A stretch of DNA of 64,000 bases from Mycobacteroides chelonae CCUG 47445. GTDB lineage: Bacteria > Actinomycetota > Actinomycetes > Mycobacteriales > Mycobacteriaceae. Location of the stretch: NCBI RefSeq assembly GCF_001632805.1, contig NZ_CP007220.1, forward strand, positions 4,965,818 to 5,029,817. The letters run 5' to 3'. Below are positions 35,348 through 44,681 of the stretch, piece by piece. The notes beneath the pieces were generated by a model. It was not told where the DNA came from and did no database searches. It worked only from the letters and a program-made list of their open reading frames with translations. Numbering within the stretch: the stretch's first letter is position 1; every line of letters starts with the position of its first letter. A program made the translations under genes and the position numbers.

Positions 35348-36664
35348 ATGACTGCGCGCCACTCGCCGCTGAGCCTGTGGCACGCAATCCACGATCTCCC
35401 CGACTTCGGGCGGCTGGTCTGGGTGCGGCTGCTCACCCAGTTCAGTGATGGTCTCTTCCAGGCCGGACTAGCCGGAGCATTGCTGTTCAACCCCGAACGT
35501 GAGGCCGAGCCGTGGGCCATCGCCGGTGCGTTCGCGGTGCTGTTCCTGCCGTACTCCGCGATCGGTCCCTTCGCCGGTGCGCTACTGGACCGCTGGGACC
35601 GGCGCACGGTGTTGATCTGTGCCAACCTGATCCGCGTCCTGCTGGTGGCCCTCGTCGGTATCGAGCTGGCCTTCAGCGCCGACGACGTGGTGCTGCTGCT
35701 GGGCGCGCTGATCGTCAACGGGGTCACCCGGTTCGTGACATCGGGTCTCTCGGCGGCACTCCCCCATGTGGTGCCCCGCGACCAGGTCGCGACCATGAAC
35801 TCGGTGGCCACGGCGGTGGGTGCCACCGCCACCTTCGTCGGCGCCAACTTCATGCTGATGCTGCGGGCCGTCTTCGGGGCGGGGGACTTGGGTTCTGCCA
35901 CAGTCATTTTCCTGGTGATCGTGCCGACCCTCGCCGCGGCATGGGTGGCCACCGGCTTTCCGGGCGATCGATTGGGTCCCGACGACAGTGTGCGCGCCGT
36001 GCACGGCTCGGCCTTCTATGCGGTAGCCACCGGGTGGCTACATGGTGCACGCACCATTGTCGGCACGCCCTCGGTGTTCGACGCGCTCATCGGTCTAGCG
36101 GCACACCGCATGGTTTTCGGTATCAACACGTTGCTGGTCCTGGTGCTGGTGCGCGACAACGCCTCCCTGTTCGCGGGGATCGGGGCCGCGGCATTGTTCC
36201 TGGCGTGCACCGGCATCGGCTCATTCCTCGGAACGGTCTCCACCCCTGCCTTGCTCCGGCGCTTCGGCCGCGGTCGCACCCTCGGGATGGCACTCGGCAG
36301 CGCCGTCGTGCTGCAGCTGATCGCCTCGAGTTTGTATGTACCGATCGTGCTCGTTGCCGCGTTCGGACTCGGGCTGGCCGGGCAGGTGATCAAGCTGTGC
36401 GCCGACGTCGGCATGCAGACCGATGTCGATGACGCGCTGCGGGGACACGTCTTCGCCGTGCAGGACTCGCTGTTCTGGGTCACCTTCACCGGGGCGATGA
36501 GCGTGGCCGCCGCGTTCATCACGCAGTCGCACTGGCTGGCCTTCGCCGGGGCAGTGGTCTACTTGATCGGCCTGATCGTGCACATGACCCGAACTCTTTG
36601 GCCCAGCCCGGCCGAATCCAGCCAACCCGACCCGGAAGGACACGCCCGTGACCTCGACCGCTGA
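35348..36664 (+). CDS. MFS transporter (Rv0037c-like)
   Basis: 438 residues, about 12 membrane helices. The N-terminus has [30 protein letters not shown], and the loop between helices 2 and 3 has [14 protein letters not shown], the MFS signature GxxxDRxxRR. Position and orientation match Rv0037c in the inverted block. Substrate unknown. It overlaps the following gene by 17 bases, so the two are cotranscribed. Confidence 0.92.
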   Translation: MTARHSPLSLWHAIHDLPDFGRLVWVRLLTQFSDGLFQAGLAGALLFNPEREAEPWAIAGAFAVLFLPYSAIGPFAGALLDRWDRRTVLICANLIRVLLVALVGIELAFSADDVVLLLGALIVNGVTRFVTSGLSAALPHVVPRDQVATMNSVATAVGATATFVGANFMLMLRAVFGAGDLGSATVIFLVIVPTLAAAWVATGFPGDRLGPDDSVRAVHGSAFYAVATGWLHGARTIVGTPSVFDALIGLAAHRMVFGINTLLVLVLVRDNASLFAGIGAAALFLACTGIGSFLGTVSTPALLRRFGRGRTLGMALGSAVVLQLIASSLYVPIVLVAAFGLGLAGQVIKLCADVGMQTDVDDALRGHVFAVQDSLFWVTFTGAMSVAAAFITQSHWLAFAGAVVYLIGLIVHMTRTLWPSPAESSQPDPEGHARDLDR

Positions 36665-37427
36665 CGCTGTGATCGATGACCTGCGCGACGAGAGCGATGG
36701 ACTCGACACACTGGTAGCTCCGCTTTCCGCAGAGGGCTGGGCCCGCGACACCCCGGCCGCCGGGTGGACCATCGCCCATCAGATCGCCCATCTGCATTGG
36801 ACCGACGCGCAGTCCCTACTGGCGGTCACCGATCCTGAAGGCTTCGCCAACGAGCTGCCCAAGGCGATGGCCGATCCCTTCGGGTTCGTAGACAAGGCGG
36901 CCGAGGAGACTGCCCAGACTCCCCCGGCCGAGCTGCTGGCCCACTGGCGCGATACCCGTAACCAACTGCATGCGGCGCTGCGCGCGGTGCCCGATGGCGT
37001 GAAGATCCCCTGGTACGGGCCTCCCATGAGCTCCGCTTCGATGGGCACCGCACGCCTCATGGAGACGTGGGCCCATGCCCTTGATGTCGCGGACGCGCTC
37101 GGCGTGGTCCCGGCGCCTACCGCGCGCCTGAAATCGATTGCACACCTGGGTGTTCGGACCCGTGACTACGCGTATTCCGTGCACGCACTGTCTGCTCCCG
37201 CTGAGCCGTTCCGCGTCGAGCTGACCGGCCCCGACGGCGATACGTGGACCTGGGGCCCCGACGACGCCGCCCAGCGCGTCACCGGATCGGCACTGCACTT
37301 CTGCTACCTGGTTACCCAACGCCGTCCGCGCGCCGAGCTGGATCTGCAGGCCAACGGCGAGGACGCAGAGAAGTGGCTCTCCATCGCACAGGCCTTCGCC
37401 GGCCCGCCCGGCACCGGCCGGGGGTGA
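36648..37427 (+). CDS. TIGR03084-family metal-binding protein (DinB-like)
   Basis: 259 residues, counterpart of Rv0036c. The N-terminal DinB/MDMPI helical bundle (about 1-165) has candidate metal ligands in [10 protein letters not shown] (about 45-54) and [12 protein letters not shown] (about 140-151). A C-terminal domain with [20 protein letters not shown] follows. Members are mycothiol-dependent isomerase-like proteins. The specific substrate is unknown. It overlaps the PapA-like gene by 4 bases (GTGA). Confidence 0.88.
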   Translation: MTSTADAVIDDLRDESDGLDTLVAPLSAEGWARDTPAAGWTIAHQIAHLHWTDAQSLLAVTDPEGFANELPKAMADPFGFVDKAAEETAQTPPAELLAHWRDTRNQLHAALRAVPDGVKIPWYGPPMSSASMGTARLMETWAHALDVADALGVVPAPTARLKSIAHLGVRTRDYAYSVHALSAPAEPFRVELTGPDGDTWTWGPDDAAQRVTGSALHFCYLVTQRRPRAELDLQANGEDAEKWLSIAQAFAGPPGTGRG

Positions 37428-38623
37428 ACACCGGGACCACGATTCGCCCGCTGTATCCCTCGGAAGCGATGTTCGCGGGCAACCGCAGCACCGTGGCGTA
37501 CTCGGCGTTCGGCACCGGCACTCTCAAAATTGATGCTCTGACAACGGCTTTCCGTGCGCTGTTGACGAGCTACCCGATACTTTCCACGCAGGTCGTGCCT
37601 GCTGGACACGGGTACGCGCTTCAATACTCTCCCCATCCGCCCGCGCTGCAGATCGGTGCATGCACGGCTCTACCCCGGGCAGGGTTCACCGTCGTCCACC
37701 CCGACGCGGTCTGTGCCATCGACGTGGCGCAGGCCGGCAATGACTTTCGGTTGACGCTGCTGACCCACCACAGCATCGCCGACGCGGGGGCCGCGCTGCG
37801 CTATCTGGAAGTGTTGTGCGCGTATTACACCCGTGTGGTCGAGACGGGGTCGGCCGGGCCCATCCGCTCGCATCCACTCGCCCTCTCCCTTGAGCAGTTC
37901 CTTGCCGCACGCGGATACGTCATACCCGAGGCCGGCGCGCCCCCGGCGCAACGCGCAGAAACGACAGTCGACGCGGCGGTCGTGGTTCGGCATGGGCGCA
38001 CCCGGCTCGGGCGCGAGCAGACCACGCGGTTGTTCGATGCGGCCCGCGCGGCCTCCCTCACCGTGCACGGAGTCGCGTGTGCTGCGGTTCTGCTGGCCGC
38101 TCATTCACTTTCACCGTCGCAGGGCCCGGTCACGTTTAGCCTGACATCATCGGTGGACCTGCGCACGCGAACAGAGGCTCCCATCGCCGCGGCGCAAGGG
38201 ACGGTGATCCAGGGAGCCGACACCGCGATTCTGGCTGTCCTACCCGATGATGACCCGCTGCGCCTGGCTCGTGCCGTACTGGATTCTCTGGTCGCCGGCC
38301 TCGCGGATCACACTGTGCACCAGGTATTTCTGCACCAACCGCCGCTACAGCAACAGTGCGTCGAGAATCCACTCATGGTCACGAACTGGGGGCCGATACC
38401 GACGCTGCCTCTGCCGGAGGGGCTGCGCGTACACGACTTCCGCGCCACCGTGCGCGGTCGACACATTGGGTTACGCGCCACGACACTTCCACCGAGCTTC
38501 TTCATCACCACCTGTGACGGACGGCTCAGCATCGACCATCCCGCGTGGGTTGCCGACGAGTCCGACCCCACTATCGCGTGGGCGGAGGCGCTAGGGCGCG
38601 CCTTCGACCGCATTCTGAGCTGA
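37424..38623 (+). CDS. PapA5-like acyltransferase (condensation-domain fold)
   Basis: 399 residues from GTG 37424, coupled to the preceding stop. The fold is that of PapA5, which esterifies phthiocerol with mycocerosic acids: catalytic HHxxxD at 115-120 (THHSIADAG), [17 protein letters not shown] (about 146-163) and the C-terminal [15 protein letters not shown]. The usual HHxxxDG motif ends in Ala here (HHSIADA). The acyl donor and acceptor are unknown. In this group it may act on trehalose or glycolipid acylation. Its 3' end overlaps the convergent repeat protein by 33 bases. Confidence 0.85.
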   Translation: MNTGTTIRPLYPSEAMFAGNRSTVAYSAFGTGTLKIDALTTAFRALLTSYPILSTQVVPAGHGYALQYSPHPPALQIGACTALPRAGFTVVHPDAVCAIDVAQAGNDFRLTLLTHHSIADAGAALRYLEVLCAYYTRVVETGSAGPIRSHPLALSLEQFLAARGYVIPEAGAPPAQRAETTVDAAVVVRHGRTRLGREQTTRLFDAARAASLTVHGVACAAVLLAAHSLSPSQGPVTFSLTSSVDLRTRTEAPIAAAQGTVIQGADTAILAVLPDDDPLRLARAVLDSLVAGLADHTVHQVFLHQPPLQQQCVENPLMVTNWGPIPTLPLPEGLRVHDFRATVRGRHIGLRATTLPPSFFITTCDGRLSIDHPAWVADESDPTIAWAEALGRAFDRILS

Positions 38624-39139
38624 CGGGCGCGGCGGTCCGAGGGGCCGGGCCGCATCGGCAGTCCCGTCGCCGTCCGTGTCGGTGAGTTCGACATCCCAGC
38701 GGCCGTCACCCGTGGTGTCCGCATACACGGAAGTACCTGAATCGGTTGTCCGGAAAGCTCTTTCAGCATTTCCGTCGTTGTCCGCATCGACCAGCTGCTC
38801 GGGTTTCCCATCCCCATCGATATCTGCTGCGCCACCGGCATGTTCAATCCCATCAAGACCGAACCAGCTGATGGATCCGCTTCGTTCCACGTGAAACGCC
38901 CAGGTGCCCAAGCCATCATCGGTGAAGTACGTCTCCGGCCTGCCGTCGTTGTCCACGTCGAGGACGCTGTGGTCCGCCGAGCCATCACCGTCCGCATCCC
39001 ACATCACGTCGTCGAACAACCCGTCGCCGTCGAAATCCAGACGCACCGCGTCCATGACTCCATCGCCGTCCAGATCGGCGTTGGGTGGTACGTCCCAGGC
39101 GGTGACGCTCCCGTCCCCGGTACCAAAGCAGTAGTCCAT
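38591..39139 (-). CDS. Protein with Asp-rich calcium-binding repeats
   Basis: 182 residues from ATG 39139. An upstream in-frame start is less protein-like. The sequence has at least six DxDxDG loops (NADLDGDGVMD, LDFDGDGLFDD, WDADGDGSAD, LDVDNDGRPE, DIDGDGKPEQL, DTDGDGTADA) resembling thrombospondin-3 or dockerin-type calcium loops, with WDVP and WDVEL between. There is no signal peptide, so secretion, if any, would use another route. Function unknown. It lies at the junction between the two conserved blocks and contains a degenerate parS. Confidence 0.75.
   Translation of the reverse strand: MDYCFGTGDGSVTAWDVPPNADLDGDGVMDAVRLDFDGDGLFDDVMWDADGDGSADHSVLDVDNDGRPETYFTDDGLGTWAFHVERSGSISWFGLDGIEHAGGAADIDGDGKPEQLVDADNDGNAERAFRTTDSGTSVYADTTGDGRWDVELTDTDGDGTADAARPLGPPRPSAQNAVEGAP
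38884..38897. promoter_or_regulatory. Degenerate parS-like site
   Basis: GTTCCACGTGAAAC differs from the core GTTTCACGTGAAAC by one base. Flanks are C and G instead of T and A. It lies about 21 kb from the two strong sites, inside the repeat-protein gene. Confidence 0.45.
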
Positions 39140-39286
39140 ACCCGATACGAGGCCGCGACGACGCCGGGCGTTCCGCCTTCTTGGGGCATGTGGATAACCA
39201 CGGAGGCAGAAACTGCGTCGATATCGGTTCACATAACGTAGGAGGGGATTCGAGGTCAATCGGTTCCGTCCGTAATCTCTGACCCC

Positions 39287-40054
39287 GTGGATGCCCCTAC
39301 GCTCACGCTGCTTCTCAGTGCGGCGGCCGCCGCGGGCTGGGTCGATGCGGTGGTGGGTGGTGGCGGGCTCGTCCTCATTCCCGTGCTGCTGCTCGTCTTT
39401 CCCGGGATGACTCCCGCGACCGCGCTGGGAACCAACAAACTCGCCGCGCTGGCCGGTACATCCTCGGCCGCCGTCCGGCTCTTCCCCCGCACCCCGTTGA
39501 ACTGGCGCGCGCTCCTGGGGGCATTCGTGCTCGCCGCGGCCTGCTCCAGCGCCGGCGCCTACACCGCCTCGCGGCTACCGGTAGCTGTCTTCAAACCCGT
39601 GGTGCTCGTGCTGCTGGTGGCCGTCGGAGTGTTCGTCGCGACCCGTCCACAGTTCGGCACCGCGACGCAGGGCACCGCGCGCACCAGGGCCACCACTGTT
39701 GCCGCGCTCGCCGTCGCGGCCATCCTGATCGCGTTCTACGACGGCATCATGGGCCCGGGCACCGGAACGTTCATGATCATCACCCTGACGGCCATCGCGG
39801 GAATGACCTTCCTCGAAAGCTCGGCCACCGCCAAGGTGCTCAACTCCGGAACCAATGTCGGGGCTCTCATCGTCTTCGCGTCGCAGGGTCACGTGCTCTG
39901 GCTTCTGGGCCTGTCACTCGGTGTCGCGAACATCGCGGGAGCTCAGCTTGGCGCACACATGGCACTCGGGCGCGGCGCGGGATTTGTCCGCGTGGTGTTG
40001 CTGGTGGTCGTCGTGGTCATGGTCGGCAAGCTCGGCTACGACATGATCGGCTGA
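39287..40054 (+). CDS. TSUP (TauE/SafE) family membrane transporter
   Basis: 255 residues, GTG start with TAATCT 8 bases upstream. About eight membrane helices. The paired TSUP signatures are AGWVDAVVGGGGLVLIPVLLL and ALGTNKLAAL near the N-terminus and YDGIMGPGTGTFMIITL with ATAKVLNSGTNVGALIVF in the second half. The family exports sulfite, sulfonates or C2 organic acids. The substrate here is not determinable. Confidence 0.92.
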   Translation: MDAPTLTLLLSAAAAAGWVDAVVGGGGLVLIPVLLLVFPGMTPATALGTNKLAALAGTSSAAVRLFPRTPLNWRALLGAFVLAAACSSAGAYTASRLPVAVFKPVVLVLLVAVGVFVATRPQFGTATQGTARTRATTVAALAVAAILIAFYDGIMGPGTGTFMIITLTAIAGMTFLESSATAKVLNSGTNVGALIVFASQGHVLWLLGLSLGVANIAGAQLGAHMALGRGAGFVRVVLLVVVVVMVGKLGYDMIG

Positions 40055-40060
40055 GCGCGC

Positions 40061-41497
40061 TCAGGTACGACTCGCCCACCATTCGCGCAGCGCCTCAACC
40101 GCCTCGTCGTGATCGAGCGGTCCCCGCTCCAGCCGCAGCTCCTTCAGGAACCGCCACGCCTGGCCGATGATCGGCCCGGCCGGAACGCCCAACAGCTCCA
40201 TGATCTCGTTGCCGTCGAGGTCGGGCCGCACCCGCGCCAGATCCTCCTTGGCGGTCAGTTCGGCGATGCGCTCCTCAAGCCCGTCATAGTTGGCCTGCAG
40301 CCGGGCCGCGCGCCGCTTGTTCCGCGTGGTGCAGTCTGCGCGCACCAGCTTGTGCAGCCGCGGCAACATGGGGCCGGCATCGGTGACATACCGGCGTACC
40401 GCCGAATCGGTCCACTTGCCGTCCCCGTAGCCGTGGAACCGCAAATGCAGGTACACCAGCTGCGACACGTCGTCGACCATCTGCTTGGAGTACTTGAGGG
40501 CACGCATCCGCTTGCGCACCATCTTGGCCCCGACAACCTCGTGGTGGTGAAAGCTCACCCCGCCGCCGTCCTCGTGCCGACGGGTGGCCGGCTTGCCGAT
40601 GTCGTGCAGCAGCGCCGCCCACCGCAGCACCAGATCCGGGCCATCGTCTTCGAGATCGATCGCCTGCTCCAACACCGTCAGCGAGTGCCGGTAGACGTCC
40701 TTGTGCTGGTGATGTTCGTCGATGGTCAGCTGCATCTCACCGACCTCGGGCAGCACCACCGCGCCGAGGCCGCTCTCCACCAACAAATCGATTCCGGCGA
40801 CCGGATTGGCACCCACGATCAGCTTGTCCAGCTCTACCTGCACCCGCTCGGCAGTGATCCGCCCCAACTGGCCGGCCATCGCGTCCAGCGCCTTCAACAC
40901 CCGGGGCGCCACCGTGAAACCCAGCTGAGAAACGAAGCGAGCCGCGCGCAGCATGCGCAACGGATCGTCACCGAAGGAGATCTCCGGAGCCGACGGGGTG
41001 TCCAGCACCCCAACACGCAAGGCCTCCAGTCCGTTCAGCGGATCACAGAACTCTCCCGGCCCGTCCGGCCCGATTTTCACCGCCATCGCGTTGACGGTGA
41101 AGTCCCTGCGCACCAGGTCGCCCTCGAGGCTGTCGCCGAACACCACTTCGGGGTTGCGCGACTGCTGGTCATAGCTGTCGCTGCGGTATGTGGTGATTTC
41201 CACCCGCTGCCCCTTGCGCACCACGCCGAGAGTGCCGAAGGCGATACCGGCATCCCAGATGGCCTCGGCCCAGCCTGCCACCAATTCCTGCACCTGCCCG
41301 GGACGGGCATCGGTGGTGAAGTCCAGATCGGTGCCCGACTTGCCCAACAAGGCGTCGCGGACGGTACCGCCCACCAGATACAGGTCAAAGCCTGCCGAAT
41401 CGAAGAGTGCACCCAGTTCCGACAGCATCTTCTTGTGCCGGTTCAGGGTCACTGCGGCGGTGGCCAGCAGCTCGGCGGACGGTATCGATTCGGGCAC
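40061..41497 (-). CDS. pcnA: CCA tRNA nucleotidyltransferase / poly(A) polymerase family
   Basis: 478 residues from GTG 41497. Class II nucleotidyltransferase: [13 protein letters not shown] and [11 protein letters not shown] (metal-binding Asp pair) near 40-65, [10 protein letters not shown] (about 128-137), [12 protein letters not shown], and the HD-type domain [11 protein letters not shown] near 290. It adds or repairs the CCA end of tRNA. Same place as Rv3907c. Divergent from mutT4 with 62 bases between. Confidence 0.95.
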   Translation of the reverse strand: MPESIPSAELLATAAVTLNRHKKMLSELGALFDSAGFDLYLVGGTVRDALLGKSGTDLDFTTDARPGQVQELVAGWAEAIWDAGIAFGTLGVVRKGQRVEITTYRSDSYDQQSRNPEVVFGDSLEGDLVRRDFTVNAMAVKIGPDGPGEFCDPLNGLEALRVGVLDTPSAPEISFGDDPLRMLRAARFVSQLGFTVAPRVLKALDAMAGQLGRITAERVQVELDKLIVGANPVAGIDLLVESGLGAVVLPEVGEMQLTIDEHHQHKDVYRHSLTVLEQAIDLEDDGPDLVLRWAALLHDIGKPATRRHEDGGGVSFHHHEVVGAKMVRKRMRALKYSKQMVDDVSQLVYLHLRFHGYGDGKWTDSAVRRYVTDAGPMLPRLHKLVRADCTTRNKRRAARLQANYDGLEERIAELTAKEDLARVRPDLDGNEIMELLGVPAGPIIGQAWRFLKELRLERGPLDHDEAVEALREWWASRT

Positions 41498-41546
41498 GTC
41501 GGGCAGCCTACCGGCGCGTATCGCGGGAGCTCTCAGTAGCGGGAAC

Positions 41547-41552
41547 TACTAT
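41547..41552 (+). promoter_or_regulatory. Leaderless -10 box of mutT4 (TACTAT)
   Basis: TACTAT followed by 7 bases and the GTG at 41560, with no Shine-Dalgarno. Confidence 0.55.
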
Positions 41553-41559
41553 CACATGG

Positions 41560-42369
41560 GTGTCTGACTCCTCCGGCGGTTCCCGCACGGGTGGGTCGTC
41601 GGATGAACCCGGCTCGGACCCCGCCTCAGCGCGCGGCAGGGGGTCGCGACGCGGTCGGCGCAACCGATCGCAGGGCCGGGCGCAAGGCGCTGGCACTCCG
41701 GCGGCCTCCCCTGCCGCGGGCACTCCTCACGGAACCGACGGAACCGGTGCTGCGGGTGCAAAAGGCCGCGGGCGCGGGCGCCCGAAAGGCGGCGCCACAG
41801 GAACCTCGTTGCGCACCGTCCGTGAGACCTCCGCCGGTGGCCTGGTCATCGCCGGCATCGACGGTCCCAAGGACGGCCAGGTGGCCGCCCTCATTGGACG
41901 GACGGACCGGCGTGGCCGAATGCTGTGGTCGCTGCCCAAGGGCCACATCGAACAGGGCGAGACCGCCGAGCAGACCGCCATCCGCGAGGTCGCCGAGGAG
42001 ACCGGTATCCGCGGAAGCGTGCTGGCCGCACTCGGCAGCATCGACTACTGGTTCGTCACCGAGGGCCGCCGAGTGCACAAGACCGTGCACCACTATCTGA
42101 TGCGCTCGCTGGGCGGAGAGCTCTCCGATGACGATGTCGAAGTCACCGAGGTCGCCTGGGTCCCCCTCGAGGAACTGCCCACCCGGCTGGCGTACGCCGA
42201 TGAGCGGCGGCTGGCCCAAGTGGCCGGCGACCTCATCGACAAACTGCACACCGACGGGCCCGAATCGCTGCCCCCCTTACCTCCGTCCACCCCGAGACGC
42301 CGCCCGCAGACGCACTCCAGCACCCATAGGACACCGGGCCGACGAACCGGGCGTGGACCACAGCAATGA
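41560..42369 (+). CDS. mutT4: Nudix hydrolase (MutT4-like)
   Basis: 269 residues from GTG 41560, chosen for the TACTAT 7 bases upstream. A disordered basic, glycine-rich N-terminus (1-85) precedes a Nudix domain. The Nudix box is [20 protein letters not shown] with TG next, near 127-148. Counterpart of Rv3908. Nudix enzymes hydrolyse nucleoside diphosphate derivatives; mutT4 is the name used in M. tuberculosis. The stop overlaps the start of the next gene by 4 bases (ATGA). Confidence 0.92.
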   Translation: MSDSSGGSRTGGSSDEPGSDPASARGRGSRRGRRNRSQGRAQGAGTPAASPAAGTPHGTDGTGAAGAKGRGRGRPKGGATGTSLRTVRETSAGGLVIAGIDGPKDGQVAALIGRTDRRGRMLWSLPKGHIEQGETAEQTAIREVAEETGIRGSVLAALGSIDYWFVTEGRRVHKTVHHYLMRSLGGELSDDDVEVTEVAWVPLEELPTRLAYADERRLAQVAGDLIDKLHTDGPESLPPLPPSTPRRRPQTHSSTHRTPGRRTGRGPQQ

Positions 42370-44681
42370 CTCGAATCACGCTTCGCAACGCGACGCGTGT
42401 GGCGGCGGTACTCGCCGTCCTCGCACTTGTCCTGCTGGGTGCTCCCTGGGCCGCACCCCGCGCCCACGCCTATCGGGACGGGCAGTTCCTCAAGGTCGTC
42501 CTGGACGAGGTCACCCCACAAACCGTCACCACCGTCGATTCGACCGTGACGGTGCGGGGAACGGTGGTCAACGTCGGCGATCGCCCGGTGACCGACGTGG
42601 TCGTTCGGCTGGAGCGTGCCGAGGCAGTCGCGACCAGCGCCGAGTTACGCGCCAATCTTCATGGCCGCCACGACCAGTACCAGCCCATCGGTGATTTTGT
42701 CACTCTCGCAGGCACTCTCGAGCAGGGTCAGCAGCGCCCCTTCACCCTCGCCTTCCCGCTGCGCGGCGGCACCGGACCAACGTGGAACATCTCCACGCCC
42801 GGGGTGTATCCCGCCCTGGTGAACGTCAACGGCACCCCCGACTACGGGGCCGCTGCCCGGCTCGATGACGCGCGCTTCCTGCTCCCGGTTCTCGGGGTTC
42901 CGCCCCCCGCCGGTGCTGCCTCCGAACCCGAGGTCGCACCCGACACCTCTCGCCCCGTGGGTCTAACGCTGTTGTGGCCGTTGGCCGACCGCCCGCGGCT
43001 GGCGCCCGGTCAGCCCGGTGGGCCGGCGCCGGTGCGGCTGCTCGACGATCAGCTCGAACGCTCCCTGTCACCCGGAGGCCGGTTGGACGCGCTGCTGGGA
43101 GCCCTGGAGTTCGCGACCGAGCCGGTCGTCGACCCCAAGGCGGATTTGGCCCGCACAGTCTGCCTGGCTGTCGACCCCGATCTGCTGGTGACGGTCAACG
43201 AGATGACACTCGGTTACCAGGTTCTCGACAATTCGGCCGATCCCGCCGGTCCGGTGCACCCCGGCACCGGGCAGGGGCTCGCGGCGGCCTGGCTCGACAG
43301 GCTGCGCGCGTTGGCCAAACGCACCTGCGTCACACCGCTGCCCTACGCACAGGCCGGTCTGGATGCTGTTGCTCAGATGGCCGATGAGGGTCTGGCCCAT
43401 CAAGCCACCACCGGCACCGCAGATGTGCTCGACCAGATTCTAGGAATCAACAGCCTGCGCGGTGCCACCCTCCTCGGCGACGGTCATCTCTCGAAGGCGG
43501 GCATAGGTCTGCTCACCGGACAGGGCCCCACCGTCGCGGTGTCGGCCCTGCCCGCGGATCAGGAGACACCGCCCGACTTCAACCCGCGCCGGGTGTCCGA
43601 CACCGTCGTGGCGGCACCTTTCGACCCATCGGTGGGCGCCGCACTGAGCGCCGCCGGGCGCACCCCCACCACGCCCGAGTACGTGCCCCGGTCGCTTCGC
43701 TTTACCCTGCAACATGATTCGCGCGTAGCGCGGATGCAGGACGCGCTCGGGGCGATGGCCTGGCAGGCGCTGACACCCCAGCAGACTCCCCGTCAGACGA
43801 TTCTGCTGCCGGACGCCACCTGGGATCTGTCCGACGGCGAGGCCCGCGCCATCCTTTCCACCACGTCCACGCTTCTGCACGCCGGACTCGCCATACCGCG
43901 CCCGCTGCCGACCGTCATCGGCGAAGCGCGCGCCGGTGCCCAGCCCAACCCGGTGGACACCGCGTTCGGAGTGGATTCGCCGGGCGCCGTGGACGATGGG
44001 GTGTCGCTCGGGCTGGGCGACGAGGTCCGGCGGCTATGGGGGCTCACCGCAGCGCTGACCGTGGATGCCCGCACCGGACTCACCGGTGTTCAGTACACCG
44101 ATCCGTTGCGCCAGGACGCCCTGCGGGCGGTGAGCCAGAGCGTTCCGCCCGACGCTCGCGACGACACCGCCCAGGAACGGCTCTCGGCCATCCGCCGCAC
44201 TGTCGGTGACCTGTTCAACGCCGTCACCGTCGTCAATCCGGGTGGCTCCTACACCCTGGCCACCGAACACAGCCCGCTACCGCTGGTGCTGCGCAACGAG
44301 CTTCCGGTGCCTATCCGGGTCGCTCTGCGGGTCGAAACACCGGCCGGTATGAGTGCCACAGATGTTGGCGTTCAAGAGATTCCGCCCGGGTTCCTGCCGG
44401 TGAAGGTGCCCGTGGAGGTCAATGTCTCCCAGCGCATGGCTGTCGATGTAACCCTGCACACCCCCGATGGTCTGCCCTTGGGTGATCCGGTACGTCTGTC
44501 GGTGCACTCCAACGCATACGGAAAGCCGCTGTTCTTCATCACCATCGGCGCGGCCACGGTGCTCTTCGCGCTGACGGGCCGGCGCCTGTGGCATCGCTTC
44601 CGCGGCCAGCCCGACCGCGCCGATCTCGACCGCGAGAACGAGCTTTCCGCCGGCGGGAGGGGCAGCCAGTGGCAACCGTGA
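42366..44681 (+). CDS. Secreted/anchored DUF6049-like protein (Rv3909-like)
   Basis: 771 residues. Signal peptide 1-36 ([20 protein letters not shown]). The middle is extracellular with Ig-like beta stretches ([20 protein letters not shown], and [20 protein letters not shown]). There is one membrane helix near 717-738 and a short cytoplasmic tail. The arrangement matches Rv3909, always between mutT4 and murJ, so a role in the peptidoglycan flippase complex is plausible. Function not known. Confidence 0.88.
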   Translation: MTRITLRNATRVAAVLAVLALVLLGAPWAAPRAHAYRDGQFLKVVLDEVTPQTVTTVDSTVTVRGTVVNVGDRPVTDVVVRLERAEAVATSAELRANLHGRHDQYQPIGDFVTLAGTLEQGQQRPFTLAFPLRGGTGPTWNISTPGVYPALVNVNGTPDYGAAARLDDARFLLPVLGVPPPAGAASEPEVAPDTSRPVGLTLLWPLADRPRLAPGQPGGPAPVRLLDDQLERSLSPGGRLDALLGALEFATEPVVDPKADLARTVCLAVDPDLLVTVNEMTLGYQVLDNSADPAGPVHPGTGQGLAAAWLDRLRALAKRTCVTPLPYAQAGLDAVAQMADEGLAHQATTGTADVLDQILGINSLRGATLLGDGHLSKAGIGLLTGQGPTVAVSALPADQETPPDFNPRRVSDTVVAAPFDPSVGAALSAAGRTPTTPEYVPRSLRFTLQHDSRVARMQDALGAMAWQALTPQQTPRQTILLPDATWDLSDGEARAILSTTSTLLHAGLAIPRPLPTVIGEARAGAQPNPVDTAFGVDSPGAVDDGVSLGLGDEVRRLWGLTAALTVDARTGLTGVQYTDPLRQDALRAVSQSVPPDARDDTAQERLSAIRRTVGDLFNAVTVVNPGGSYTLATEHSPLPLVLRNELPVPIRVALRVETPAGMSATDVGVQEIPPGFLPVKVPVEVNVSQRMAVDVTLHTPDGLPLGDPVRLSVHSNAYGKPLFFITIGAATVLFALTGRRLWHRFRGQPDRADLDRENELSAGGRGSQWQP

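Noticed and set aside
40109..41539. 476-codon frame antisense to pcnA
   Set aside because: Shadow of pcnA; composition unlike protein.
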